From: Neocallimastix lanati (nom. inval.)
Lineage: Eukaryota > Neocallimastigomycota > Neocallimastigomycetes > Neocallimastigales > Neocallimastigaceae
Reading direction: 5' to 3'
Assembly: GCA_016946835.1 (NCBI GenBank)
Contig: JACVTC010000019.1
Location: 1,006,001 to 1,070,000 of the forward strand
DNA length: 64,000 nt
Positions 45,486 to 55,423 of the stretch are shown here, piece by piece. The notes beneath the pieces are model-generated. The model did not search any database. It worked only from the letters and a program-made list of their open reading frames with translations, and had not been told where the DNA came from. Positions within the stretch are counted from its first letter, which is position 1. The number at the start of each line of letters is the position of its first letter. The position numbers were made by a program, and so were the translations under genes.

Positions 45486-45999
45486 ATGAAAGGTTTTAAA
45501 TTATTTTTAGCCGCCGCTTTATCTAATCTTAGTTTAATATATACTAAGCCAAATACATTATCCACATCCACTGAAATTAATATAAATGAAATTATAGATT
45601 TCAAGGAAGTTTCAAACTTATATTATGAAAGAAATATGAATGAAGAAGAAATAGGTATGCTTATATCTCCAGGTTTCAATTATGCTGTAAATTTAGAATG
45701 TCTTAAAGAAAATGCTTCAACTATCGAAGAAATAAATAAAATAAGAAGCAGATATTATAATGAGATGAAAAATATATTAATAGATGAAATGAATGAAAAA
45801 AAAAGAAAAGAAACTTGAAAGAAGATACAAATGCTCTATAGAAGAAAAGGCTGCCTGTGCTGCTCTTATAGCAGGTCCAAAAATTGCCTGTACCGCAGTA
45901 GGACTTATTACAGGACCTTTAGCACCAGCTACAATTGCAGGATGCTTAGTTGCTTCAATTGGAGCCGATGCTAACTGTTACCTTGCTTGTTTTAGTTAA
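45486..45999 (+). pseudogene. Small secreted Cys-rich protein gene, frameshifted
   Basis: First frame (45486-45818): a signal-peptide-like N terminus (MKGFKLFLAAALSNLSLIY) and a charged region with two Glu/Lys-rich helices. Second frame (overlapping, to 45999): a Cys-containing, Gly/Ala-rich hydrophobic tail of about 55 residues with the pattern C-x(6)-C-x(9)-C and C-x(10)-C-x(3)-C. The tail is much more conserved-looking than random AT DNA. The frames meet at a nine-A run (about 45799-45807), so a one-base homopolymer change, real or from sequencing, has probably split a single gene; an intron with poor boundaries is the alternative. Function unknown; extracellular localisation is inferred from the leader. 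Confidence 0.55.
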
Positions 46000-46058
46000 A
46001 TAAATTAAAATTAAATATGGATATAAAAAATAAAGATAAATAAATAAATAAATAAATA

Positions 46059-46089
<31 letters not shown>

Positions 46090-47153
46090 GTTAGAAGTAG
46101 AAATTTATGATATAAAAATAAATATTAAATTAGATTAAATTAATATGAATATACAAATCATATTATGTAATACATTAATTAAATAAATTAACATGTATCT
46201 AAATTTAGCCACAGTTCTTGTATAAATAGAACTGGTTTTACTTTAATTGTAAATCTGAGGTTAGTTATTAACACATAATAATAAACATTTATTATAAAAC
46301 CCATTTTTACCTTCTAAAAAAGTTAAAGTTATTTTTTTTTTTTTTTTTTAATACCTATAATAATAATAAATAAATAAAGAAATAACTAAAAATTTTAAAA
46401 AATAAATAAAAAATAACAAACTGAGAAGGTAATAATACCTTCATATATAGAGTTAGCCATCTAATTGGGGATGGTGAGTACATTTTTAGGTAGTAATAAA
46501 GGAAAGGTCTCCTTTTCCTATACCGTAGCGGTTTGTACTGTACGGAAATGCAGTATTTCACGTGAAAGTATAGGTTATCCGAATGTAGCTCTAGCGAATA
46601 AGGAACTCTTGGTCACCGAAGGCCTCGAGGTTCTTCAATATTATGTATTGAAGTAAAATTATATAGTTTTAATTTTAATAATGGGTTTTAACAGTTTGTT
46701 TATCCCAAACAAAATTGGTTATAGCAGTTATGTTTCTTTTATGCTTGATTATATAAAACTGCTATGGAAAACATAAAATATTTTTTTATGTTTTAATGGA
46801 TCACTTTTGCCGGTTTTTGAATGTTGTAAGGCATAAGAAAGTGATATTGAATTTTAATTAAAATGATACTAAATATTGTATTTATGCAGAAGTTTATAAT
46901 AATATTTTTTAATCATTTTAATTTAATTTCCAAGTACGTAGTTGACCGTTACTGGCAGGCTGTAACATTAGACCTACACCTCAGCCCTTTGGTTGATAAA
47001 CCAAATGAACGGTAACACGGGAAGGAAGAAATTAAAGTGTATTCTATAAAATATTTATTAATCAAAATCCTTATTATAATTCTTAATTTTGTGTAATAAA
47101 AATGTCCATTTTGTTATCTCTATCTTATTTTTATCTATACTAAAGGCACAAAA
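46000..47153 (+). promoter_or_regulatory. Probable E3 5' leader with structured RNA islands
   Basis: No gene. An A-run (about 46063-46087) and a TATA-like tataaatag (46222) precede two less AT-rich islands. Island 1 (46441-46640) shows GGAAAGG/CTTTTCC, ACCG/CGGT and CCTATAC/GTATAGG stems, followed by the GCGAATAAGGA...GTCACCGAAGGC core shared with the E1 leader. Island 2 (46931-47035) shows TTTGGTT/AACCAAA and ACCGTT/AACGGT stems. No 5' LTR matching the sequence downstream of E3 was found. Confidence 0.5.
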
Positions 47154-49273
47154 ATGGATTTCAATAGTAATAAACAAGCAATTTCCTCAAGTGAAGTTAA
47201 TAATTCCTATCTCCATGATGAAAATGCATCCAAACTTATTACTGCAATTGCTGACTTCATTCCTGCTTTCTTTTCTCCTAATGGTGTCCTCCAAAAGGAA
47301 AATGAAAGCAATACACTAAATATCTTAGAAATTTTAATTCAAAGTGAAGATTTCTTTAAGGAGCATCCAAATTCTTTTCAAAAGGATGAACTAAAAAGTT
47401 CTTTTGTTATTAATAAACTTACTGGTACCGCCAGAAAATGGTGTCTTTCTCTTTTAACTGATGGTACTCTAAAGAACCTTGAATTTAGTAAGTTTAAGTA
47501 GCTCTTACTGGATAACTTTGATATTGGGAATGAAAGGAAGCAAAAATATGTCATCATGGAAAAGTTGTGGAAATTGAAACAACTTCAATTAGGAAATGTT
47601 GCTGAATATACTATTGAATTTCGGAGATTGGCTGGACGTTTAGGATGGCCCGACGAAGTTTTAATTGATATCATCGGTAAGGGTCTACTTGACAAAGTCC
47701 GCGAAGAGTTTGATAAACTCGAAAAGCCATCTACTCTTTTTGAAGCTACTAACATTATTATTGGAATTGATAAGAAGTGTTTTTTGGAAAGTCGTCTACG
47801 CCACAATCAAAAAAATAAATTTAATGGAAAAATGTCGTTTCATAGGAAGAGAAACGATTTATTAAAATCAGAAAAGAATTCTAAACATTCTCATTTCAGA
47901 AAAAATAAGTCTAAAAACGACATACTTTCAGCAAATTACACCCCGAATATTAAAACAACAATCACAACTACTTTCTACCTTGATATTAATGGAAGAAATA
48001 TTAAGGCAAATCTATTAATTGATTCGGGTTCTGCCAGAAGTTTTATTTGTAAAAACTTCGCAAATTCTAATAAATTACCTGTGTTAGGACTTAATTCCCA
48101 AATCAACATCCAACTTCCTAATGGGAAAAGTATGAATATCAGACAAACTACTAAGCCCCTTAAATTAAAATTTATGGATCATAAGGAAACTTTTGAATTC
48201 AGCATTGCTAATCTATCTCTTCAGGGCATTAATGGTATTCTTGGAAAGGATTGGTTATCTGTTCATAATCCTTTTATCGACTATAAAAATAATAGAATCT
48301 ACTTCCTTGGTAGATACTGTGGCTCACATTGCCCATCCTCCAAAAGTAATAAGTTTTTTAATCAAAATAAAAATATTACTGCTTCAATGTTGGAGAATTC
48401 AGAAGAAGATTCAGTATTACCAAATTCGGCTTTTAATACAGATATCTCAGATTCTGATTTATGTGCTGCAATGATTGATTCAGAAGAAGTAAACACTGAC
48501 GTTCAGGGAAAAGAAGAGATTATTAATAAATACTATTCAGATCTTAAAATAGTATTTGAAAAAAAACAAGCTGAGAACTTACCACCCCATCGTGACTATG
48601 ATATTGCTATTGAGCTTATTCCTGGTGGACAATTTTATTTTGGTCCAATATACTCTCTTACTGTACAAGAACTGAAAGCTTTAAAGGATTATATTAAGGA
48701 AAAATTAAAAAAGAAATTCATTAGGAAGTCAAAATTACCAGCAGGTGCTCCTATATTATTTGTAATGAAAAGCGATGGTACCCTTAGACTCTGTGTAGAT
48801 TATCGCCGATTAAATGCTATCACAATCCGTAATAGCTACCCAATTCCAAGAATAAATGACTTGATTGAATCCTTTCAAGGAGCTAAGATATTTACTCGTC
48901 TTGACCTTAGATCTGCTTATAACCTAATCAGAGTTAAAGAAGGTCACGAATATCTTACTGCTTTTAGAACCCCTTTAGGACATTTCGAATATCTCGTTAT
49001 GCCTTTTGGACTTCGAAATGCCCCTTCGGTTTTTCAACGTTTTGTACAAGATATCTTCAGTGATATCATTGGTTCTTTCGTGCAAGTCTATCTGGACGAC
49101 ATCATTATTTACTCTAACAACGAAAAAGAACATATTAAACATGTTAGGATCGTTCTTCAACTTCTCATCAACAATGGATTATATGCTAAATTAGAGAAAT
49201 GTGACTTCCATGTTACTAAAACCACTTTCTTAGGCTTCACTGTTTCTGTAGATGGTCTCACTATGGATAAGGA
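47154..49273 (+). pseudogene. Ty3/gypsy E3, left part: gag, protease, RT start
   Basis: Gag and Pol share one frame from ATG 47154. A TAG at 47499-47501 breaks Gag inside the capsid region (the same frame continues immediately with recognisable capsid sequence). There is no CCHC knuckle; instead a Lys/Arg/His-rich segment precedes the protease, NLLIDSGSARSFIC. RT follows with LCVDYRRLN, MPFGLRNAPS and QVYLDDIIIYS. The frame is cut at 49273 by insertion of E4 and resumes at 55424. Confidence 0.92.
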
Positions 49274-50046
49274 TGTAAAGATATTATTAATATCTTTATA
49301 AATTTTAATTAAATTTAATCATAAATTTAAGTAAAATTGAAATAAATCTATTAAAAATCACGTGTATAAAATTATTGCAAATAATTTTAAACAAAACTTC
49401 GACTTCTTCCCAATCATATTAATAAATTAAAAATTTCTCTTGTGAAACTAGTAATTGAAAATCATTTCTTTTTATGTAATTTAATTTAAATAATAAGAGT
49501 TAAGGTTTTTTACAAGATAAATTAACAACATGAAACTATGCAATTAGTCATGTTGAAACTTACGGCATTTTATGCTAAATTTATATTAAATAATTATGAC
49601 AACTTTTATATTAATTTTAAATAGAAAATATAATAAGAATTTATTAATAATATTTAAATAATAAATAAATAATAAATGAGCTCGATTGAAATTGTTTATA
49701 TTTATTTTAGTTATTAATTATAATTCTCTTTATTTAGTAATAGTTAATTATTTATTATTAGTTTAGGTTAGTATTGTTTTTAAATAAATAGTTAGATAAT
49801 ATAATTCAATAGGAATTATATATTCTAAATGTAATAAGATAAAAATATAAATAGTTAACCAAATTTCATGTATTTTAATCGATGTAATTGTTATTAACGA
49901 TTTATTGTTAATAACACTAATAATTAATAAAGATTATTTTAAAATCTAAATATAATAAAACTTATTTGTTTATAAAACATTTTTGTGTTATTTAGTGTTA
50001 TTATAATTTTTGACTTATAATCTATTTTTTAAATCAAAACTTTATA
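49274..50046 (+). repeat. E4 5' LTR (773 bp)
   Basis: Starts TGTAAAG and ends CTTTATA. Same length and, by eye, same sequence as 54651-55423. Confidence 0.94.
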
Positions 50047-50079
50047 ATAACAATTACCTTTTTCTCTCAATAAAATACG

Positions 50080-50090
50080 TTATAAGTCAA
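50080..50090 (+). promoter_or_regulatory. Candidate self-priming site of E4
   Basis: TTATAAGTCAA is perfectly complementary to TTGACTTATAA (50010-50020) in the 5' LTR. No tRNA-type TGG primer site follows the LTR. Tf1/sushi-type chromoviruses prime reverse transcription with their own folded RNA 5' end. Confidence 0.35.
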
Positions 50091-50150
50091 GATTATAACA
50101 CGTGATACGTTAACAGTGGCTTGTGTGTGGCTTGATTCAAAATATTTTTT

Positions 50151-50210
50151 TACCAGTTTTAGATTATTGCTACCAGTTTCAGAATATTGCCACCAGCTCT
50201 ATAATATTGC
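50151..50210 (+). repeat. Three 20-bp direct repeats in the E4 leader
   Basis: TACCAGTTTTAGATTATTGC and two variants in exact 20-bp register, followed by a partial fourth (TACCGAAATT). Confidence 0.85.
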
Positions 50211-50478
50211 TACCGAAATTACAATTACACGTCTTAGAACAAGATTCGAAAAACCATAAACCTTTAATATTTTAATTTATAACGTTACGTTTACTCGACA
50301 GCACCGCTTCAAAGGATAGAGCTAGATCGACTAGATGAAAAAACGTTATAGTTTGAAATATTTATTTGTTTGATATTTTTGTTAAAGAAATTGCAAAAAT
50401 TTAAGTCAATTTAAAATAATCAAATTGGAGGGATTTAACAACCTAATAAGAAGATTCGAAGACCTTAACCTGCAAGAA

Positions 50479-51300
50479 ATGAATCAAGAGAATCATCAAG
50501 TTCTGCCCCGTAACAATCAAAAGATTGTTAACGAACCACCGCTATTTTCTGGAATCAAGAAGGACTTTGATGGCTTCCTTACAAGAGCTGAAATAGCTAT
50601 GGAAGCCAATCCACAAGGTTTCAATAACGACCATATAAAGGTCAGATTTATAATTTCTTATCTTGTCGGTGATCCCTTGATATGGGCCTCAAACTTGCGA
50701 AGAAATAATGATCCCCTGCTCAATGTTTATGAAGATTTTATTCAAGAATTAAGAAATCAATTTGGAGAGCAGGACATGAGCACAGTTGTCGCAAACGGTA
50801 AATTATGCAGCATCCGACAACATAAATTTGGTCATGTTAGTGAGTATATAAATGAATTTAATAAAATCAGCAGACATTCAGATTTTAACGATTCTGCTAA
50901 GATTTATATGTTTGTAAAAGGACTTCACTACAAGATGAGGGAGCACCTTGCAGTGGTAAATCCAAATCCCAACAACTTAAGAAGACTTTTCACTGATGTC
51001 CTTAGTATCGAAAGCTTAACTAAGAGACATGAAATAAATGAATTTTTCTATCATAATTATTACCATCGTAAGGAAATAAATAATAATAATCATGCGTCTA
51101 CTAGTGACCCAATGGAAATAGATTTATACAGAATTAAGAGAGGACAAACGAATACAAGTTACTTCCCTTCTAACCAGAAATTATATCAAGAAAACTCGAA
51201 TTCAAGAGATGAAGAAAGAAGGAAAGGATTGTGCTATTATTGTAAAAAACCAGGTCATCGCTATTTTAACTGTCCAAATAAAAAGAAAACCTCTCTTTGA
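50479..51300 (+). CDS. E4 Gag
   Basis: Capsid/nucleocapsid polyprotein, 273 residues from the first ATG at 50479; the frame is open upstream from 50425 without an ATG. Chromovirus-like Gag features: FSGIKKDFDGFLTRAEI, then FIISYLVGDPLIWASNL, then the EYINEFNKISRHSDF region. The C-terminal zinc knuckle is CYYCKKPGHRYFNC. It stops at TGA 51298-51300 within a CTT-TGA-C sequence where +1 slippage enters pol. Confidence 0.9.
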   Translation: MNQENHQVLPRNNQKIVNEPPLFSGIKKDFDGFLTRAEIAMEANPQGFNNDHIKVRFIISYLVGDPLIWASNLRRNNDPLLNVYEDFIQELRNQFGEQDMSTVVANGKLCSIRQHKFGHVSEYINEFNKISRHSDFNDSAKIYMFVKGLHYKMREHLAVVNPNPNNLRRLFTDVLSIESLTKRHEINEFFYHNYYHRKEINNNNHASTSDPMEIDLYRIKRGQTNTSYFPSNQKLYQENSNSRDEERRKGLCYYCKKPGHRYFNCPNKKKTSL

Positions 51301-51301
51301 C
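51295..51301 (+). promoter_or_regulatory. Candidate +1 ribosomal frameshift site CTT-TGA-C
   Basis: The Gag stop is the TGA of CTTTGAC; a +1 slip of the CTT-decoding tRNA to TTT places GAC in the pol frame, which is open across the junction. This heptamer is the one used by bacterial release factor 2 (prfB). Confidence 0.6.
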
Positions 51302-54300
51302 TCTGATTCCGACTCTGACTCAGAAGAAGAAATTTCTATTCGTGGCCGCCGAACTCGTATTAGAACTTGCTCTGAATTTAATAATTATGATAGTGATAGT
51401 GATATTAATGATACTTTTATGTTAGATAATTTTAGTGATAGCATTAGTGATAGTGATAACTTTAGCGATAGTGATGATATTATTGTTATGAATTGTGATA
51501 GTAAAATTAGTACTAATAGTTTAAGGATTTTAAAGAAAATTTGTGAATCTAGTAAATGTAAGAAATTAAATGTAATTGAAAAATGTAATGATGAAGATAA
51601 TAATTTAAATAAAGATGGTGAAAAGGTCGAAGTACCTGAAATCTATTTGATGTTTAAAGAAGTGTTTAATGAAAATAATTGTAATGTGTTACCTCCGCAT
51701 CGTAATTATGATTGTGAAATTAAATTAAAAGATAATTGTAGTCTATTTTATGGTCCGTTGTACCCTTTAACTGAAACGGAGAGAGAAGAATTAAAGAAAT
51801 ATTTAGAAGAGAATTTAAAAAAAGGTTTTATTAGGAAATCTTCTTCTCCTGCTGGTGCACCTATTTTATTTGTTAGAAAAAAGGATGGTACTTATAGACT
51901 AGTTATTGATTATAGAAAATTGAACGAAATGACCATCCGTAACTCTTATCCACTTCCTTTAATTAGTGAATTGTTGGATAGAGTTAAAAAAGGTGCTAAA
52001 TATTTTACTAAGTTAGATTTAAAATCTGCTTATAACTTAGTAAGAATTAAAGAAGGTGACGAGTACAAAACTGCCTTTCGTACAAGATACGGGCACTTTG
52101 AATATCTCGTTATGCCTTTTGGGCTTAAGAATGCCCCTGCTACATTCCAACATTTTATAAATGATGTTCTCAGTGATTACTTAGATGATTTTGTAATCTC
52201 TTACATTGATGACATTTTAATTTATTCTAATACTTTGGAAGAACATCATGTACATGTTAAGAAAGTTTTAAGAAAATTGTTAGAGAATCATTTAGTTGTT
52301 AAATTAGAAAAGTGTGAATTTGATGTAACTGAAACTACCTTTCTTGGTTATGTTTTATCAAGAGATGGAATTAAAATGGATAAAGAAAAAGTTAAAGCAA
52401 TTTTAGATTGGCCTGTTCCAACAAACGTTAAAGAAATTCAATCATTTATTGGACTTTGTAATTATTACAGAATTTTTATTAAAGACTTTGCGAAAATTGC
52501 AAATCCTCTCCACAAATTAACTAGAAAAAATGTTCCTTTTAATTGGAGTTCTGAACAACAAAAAGCGTTTGATACTTTAAAAGAATTATTTACTACTGCT
52601 CCTATTTTGAAACATCCTGATAGCAACAAACAATTCATTGTTGAAACTGATGCTAGTAATTTTGCTGTTGGTGCAATTCTTTCTCAGGAATTTGATGGGC
52701 ATTTGCATCCAATTGCTTTTATTTCTACTAGCTTAACTAAATCCCAAAGAAATTACCCTATCTATGACAAAGAACTTCTTGCTATTAAAGTTGCATTGGA
52801 AGGATGGAGACATTACTTAGAAGGAGCTCGCCATCAGTTTATTATTTATACTGATCATAAGAATTTAACTTTCCCTCGAAAACCTGAACTTCTTTCCCAA
52901 CGCCAAATTCGTTGGTATGAATTCTTATCTAGATTTGATTTTAAACTAATTTACAGAGCTGGTAAAAAGTCAGGTAAACCAGATATTTTATCAAGACGTA
53001 GTGATCATTTATTTGCTAGTGTTCGTCCTATTTCATGCGTTATTAATTCATGTAGTTTTAAGAATGATTCTTTAATCTCCTCTATTCATGATTCTCTAGC
53101 TAATGATGAATTCTATTGCAAAATAACTGAATTTCTTAAAAATGATAAATCAAAAGATCCCCCTTTTAGTAAAATCGATAAATTTTCTCTTGACAAAAAT
53201 GGTTATTTACTTTTTGAAAATTTAATTTATGTTCCCAATAAAATTAGAATAAGAGTTTTAGAACTCCATCATGACTCTATTTCTGCTGGTCATTTTGGAA
53301 TTAATAAAACTATTGAACTTATTTCTCGTAATTTCTGGTGGCCTAAATTACAAAAAGATGTTAAAATGTTTATTAAATCTTGTGAAATTTGTTCAAAATC
53401 CAAAATCCCAAGACATAAGCCATATGGTTTACTTTCTCCACTTTCTACACCAAATAGAGCCTGGTCTGCTATCTCTATGGATTTTATTGTTGAACTTCCG
53501 AAATCCAAAGATATGACCACTATAATGGTTGTTGTGGATCGCTTAACTAAAATGGCTCATTTTATACCTTTTAGATGTCTTCCTACTGCTTCTATTGCTG
53601 CTGATTCTTTCATTGCTAATATTTTTAAACTTCATGGTTTCCCCGATTCTATTATTTCTGATCGTGGTTCTCAGTTTACCTCTGATTTTTGGAATCGTCT
53701 TTGCTCTCTTTTAAATATTAAGCATTCTTTTTCTACTGCTTATCACCCGCAGACCGATGGTCAAACGGAGAGGGTGAACTCGATATTGGAACAATATCTT
53801 CGTTGTTTCATCAATGAAAAGCAAAATAACTGGCTTGATTTATTACCTTTTGCAGAATTTTCCTATAATAATACTTTACAACAGTCAATAAATCAATCAC
53901 CATTTTTTGCAAATTATGGTTTTAATCCGAAATTTAATCCTGAAATTCCTTCAAATGAGAATCCGCATAGAGCTGAGAAAAGAATATTAAATATTAATGA
54001 AAACATTAAATTTTTAAAAGAAAACTTAGAGCAAGCAAAAAAGACTTATAAGAAATATGCAGATCTGAAAAGAATGGATTCTCCAGATTTTAAAGTAGGA
54101 AATAAAGTTTATCTTTTAAAGGGTAATACAACAAAGAAAAATAGAAAATTATCTGATCAACTAATAGGACCTTTTGAAATAATAAGAAAAGTTAGTGACT
54201 TAGCGTACGAACTTAAACTTCCTAATAATATGCGTTGTCACCCTGTATTTCATGTTTCACTTCTCGAACCTTACCATGAAAATGAATTTTCAAACAGAAG

Positions 54301-54613
54301 AAATACTCGTAGAAGAAATATTAATCTTAATACGGATACAATTGATAGAACTCCTGAAAGAATAATTAAAATGAAAACCTTTAACAATAAGAATCGTTAC
54401 TTGATTAAATGGAAAGGATGCGATTTTAGTGAAAATACTTGGATTGATGAAGATCAAATTCTTGATAGACAATTAATACAAGAATATTACAGAAAAGAAA
54501 AGAAGAACAAATCTTCGAATGTTAACAACGAATTCTGTCAACCACCTGATGATGCAAACGAGTACTATGTTAGACATAAATATCAACCTTTTGTAATTGA
54601 TCTTCCTTCTTAA
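51296..54613 (+). CDS. E4 Pol: reverse transcriptase, RNase H, integrase, chromodomain (no protease seen)
   Basis: About 1,105 residues in the +1 frame relative to Gag. It opens with a Ser/Asp-rich acidic linker of about 130 residues with no D-T/S-G protease motif, unlike E1-E3. RT has LVIDYRKLN, MPFGLKNAPA and SYIDDILIYS; RNase H has IVETDASNFAVGAIL and TDHKNL. The integrase zinc finger is HHDSISAGHFG...CEICSKSK, and the DDE residues lie in SMDFIVELP, ISDRGSQF and QTERVNSILEQY. A chromodomain (residues about 1010-1060, RYLIKWKGCDFSENTWIDE) should target heterochromatin histone marks during integration. The frame is uninterrupted to TAA 54611-54613. Cleavage of the polyprotein must rely on a protease in trans or an unrecognised one. 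Confidence 0.93.
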   Translation, partial: FDSDSDSDSEEEISIRGRRTRIRTCSEFNNYDSDSDINDTFMLDNFSDSISDSDNFSDSDDIIVMNCDSKISTNSLRILKKICESSKCKKLNVIEKCNDEDNNLNKDGEKVEVPEIYLMFKEVFNENNCNVLPPHRNYDCEIKLKDNCSLFYGPLYPLTETEREELKKYLEENLKKGFIRKSSSPAGAPILFVRKKDGTYRLVIDYRKLNEMTIRNSYPLPLISELLDRVKKGAKYFTKLDLKSAYNLVRIKEGDEYKTAFRTRYGHFEYLVMPFGLKNAPATFQHFINDVLSDYLDDFVISYIDDILIYSNTLEEHHVHVKKVLRKLLENHLVVKLEKCEFDVTETTFLGYVLSRDGIKMDKEKVKAILDWPVPTNVKEIQSFIGLCNYYRIFIKDFAKIANPLHKLTRKNVPFNWSSEQQKAFDTLKELFTTAPILKHPDSNKQFIVETDASNFAVGAILSQEFDGHLHPIAFISTSLTKSQRNYPIYDKELLAIKVALEGWRHYLEGARHQFIIYTDHKNLTFPRKPELLSQRQIRWYEFLSRFDFKLIYRAGKKSGKPDILSRRSDHLFASVRPISCVINSCSFKNDSLISSIHDSLANDEFYCKITEFLKNDKSKDPPFSKIDKFSLDKNGYLLFENLIYVPNKIRIRVLELHHDSISAGHFGINKTIELISRNFWWPKLQKDVKMFIKSCEICSKSKIPRHKPYGLLSPLSTPNRAWSAISMDFIVELPKSKDMTTIMVVVDRLTKMAHFIPFRCLPTASIAADSFIANIFKLHGFPDSIISDRGSQFTSDFWNRLCSLLNIKHSFSTAYHPQTDGQTERVNSILEQYLRCFINEKQNNWLDLLPFAEFSYNNTLQQSINQSPFFANYGFNPKFNPEIPSNENPHRAEKRILNINENIKFLKENLEQAKKTYKKYADLKRMDSPDFKVGNKVYLLKGNTTKKNRKLSDQLIGPFEIIRKVSDLAYELKLPNNMRCHPVFHVSLLEPYHENEFSNRRNTRRRNINLNTDTIDRTPERIIKMKTFNNKNRYLIKWKGCDFSENTWIDEDQILDRQLIQEYYRKEKKNKSSNVNNEFCQPPDDANEYYVRHKYQPFVIDLPS

Positions 54614-54650
54614 AGTTAATCTCGCAGGAGCTCGACTTAAGGGGCGAGAT

Positions 54651-55423
54651 TGTAAAGATATTATTAATATCTTTATAAATTTTAATTAAATTTAATCATA
54701 AATTTAAGTAAAATTGAAATAAATCTATTAAAAATCACGTGTATAAAATTATTGCAAATAATTTTAAACAAAACTTCGACTTCTTCCCAATCATATTAAT
54801 AAATTAAAAATTTCTCTTGTGAAACTAGTAATTGAAAATCATTTCTTTTTATGTAATTTAATTTAAATAATAAGAGTTAAGGTTTTTTACAAGATAAATT
54901 AACAACATGAAACTATGCAATTAGTCATGTTGAAACTTACGGCATTTTATGCTAAATTTATATTAAATAATTATGACAACTTTTATATTAATTTTAAATA
55001 GAAAATATAATAAGAATTTATTAATAATATTTAAATAATAAATAAATAATAAATGAGCTCGATTGAAATTGTTTATATTTATTTTAGTTATTAATTATAA
55101 TTCTCTTTATTTAGTAATAGTTAATTATTTATTATTAGTTTAGGTTAGTATTGTTTTTAAATAAATAGTTAGATAATATAATTCAATAGGAATTATATAT
55201 TCTAAATGTAATAAGATAAAAATATAAATAGTTAACCAAATTTCATGTATTTTAATCGATGTAATTGTTATTAACGATTTATTGTTAATAACACTAATAA
55301 TTAATAAAGATTATTTTAAAATCTAAATATAATAAAACTTATTTGTTTATAAAACATTTTTGTGTTATTTAGTGTTATTATAATTTTTGACTTATAATCT
55401 ATTTTTTAAATCAAAACTTTATA
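54651..55423 (+). repeat. E4 3' LTR (773 bp)
   Basis: Copy of 49274-50046. Preceded by AAGGGGCGAGAT, a plausible polypurine tract. Confidence 0.94.

Larger units (their letters stand above)
49274..55423 (+). mobile_element. Ty3/gypsy chromovirus E4, apparently intact and young
   Basis: 6,150 bp with LTRs of 773 bp each that look identical. It sits inside E3 pol, flanked by AAGGA on both sides (49269-49273 and 55424-55428), a 5-bp target duplication. Removing the element and one duplicate restores the reading frame of E3 across the site. It contains gag, a +1-shifted pol and a chromodomain, with no nonsense mutation seen. Confidence 0.95.

Noticed and set aside
47499-47501. TAG in E3 gag as a programmed readthrough site
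   Set aside because: It interrupts the capsid region, not the gag/pol border, so a nonsense mutation is far more likely.
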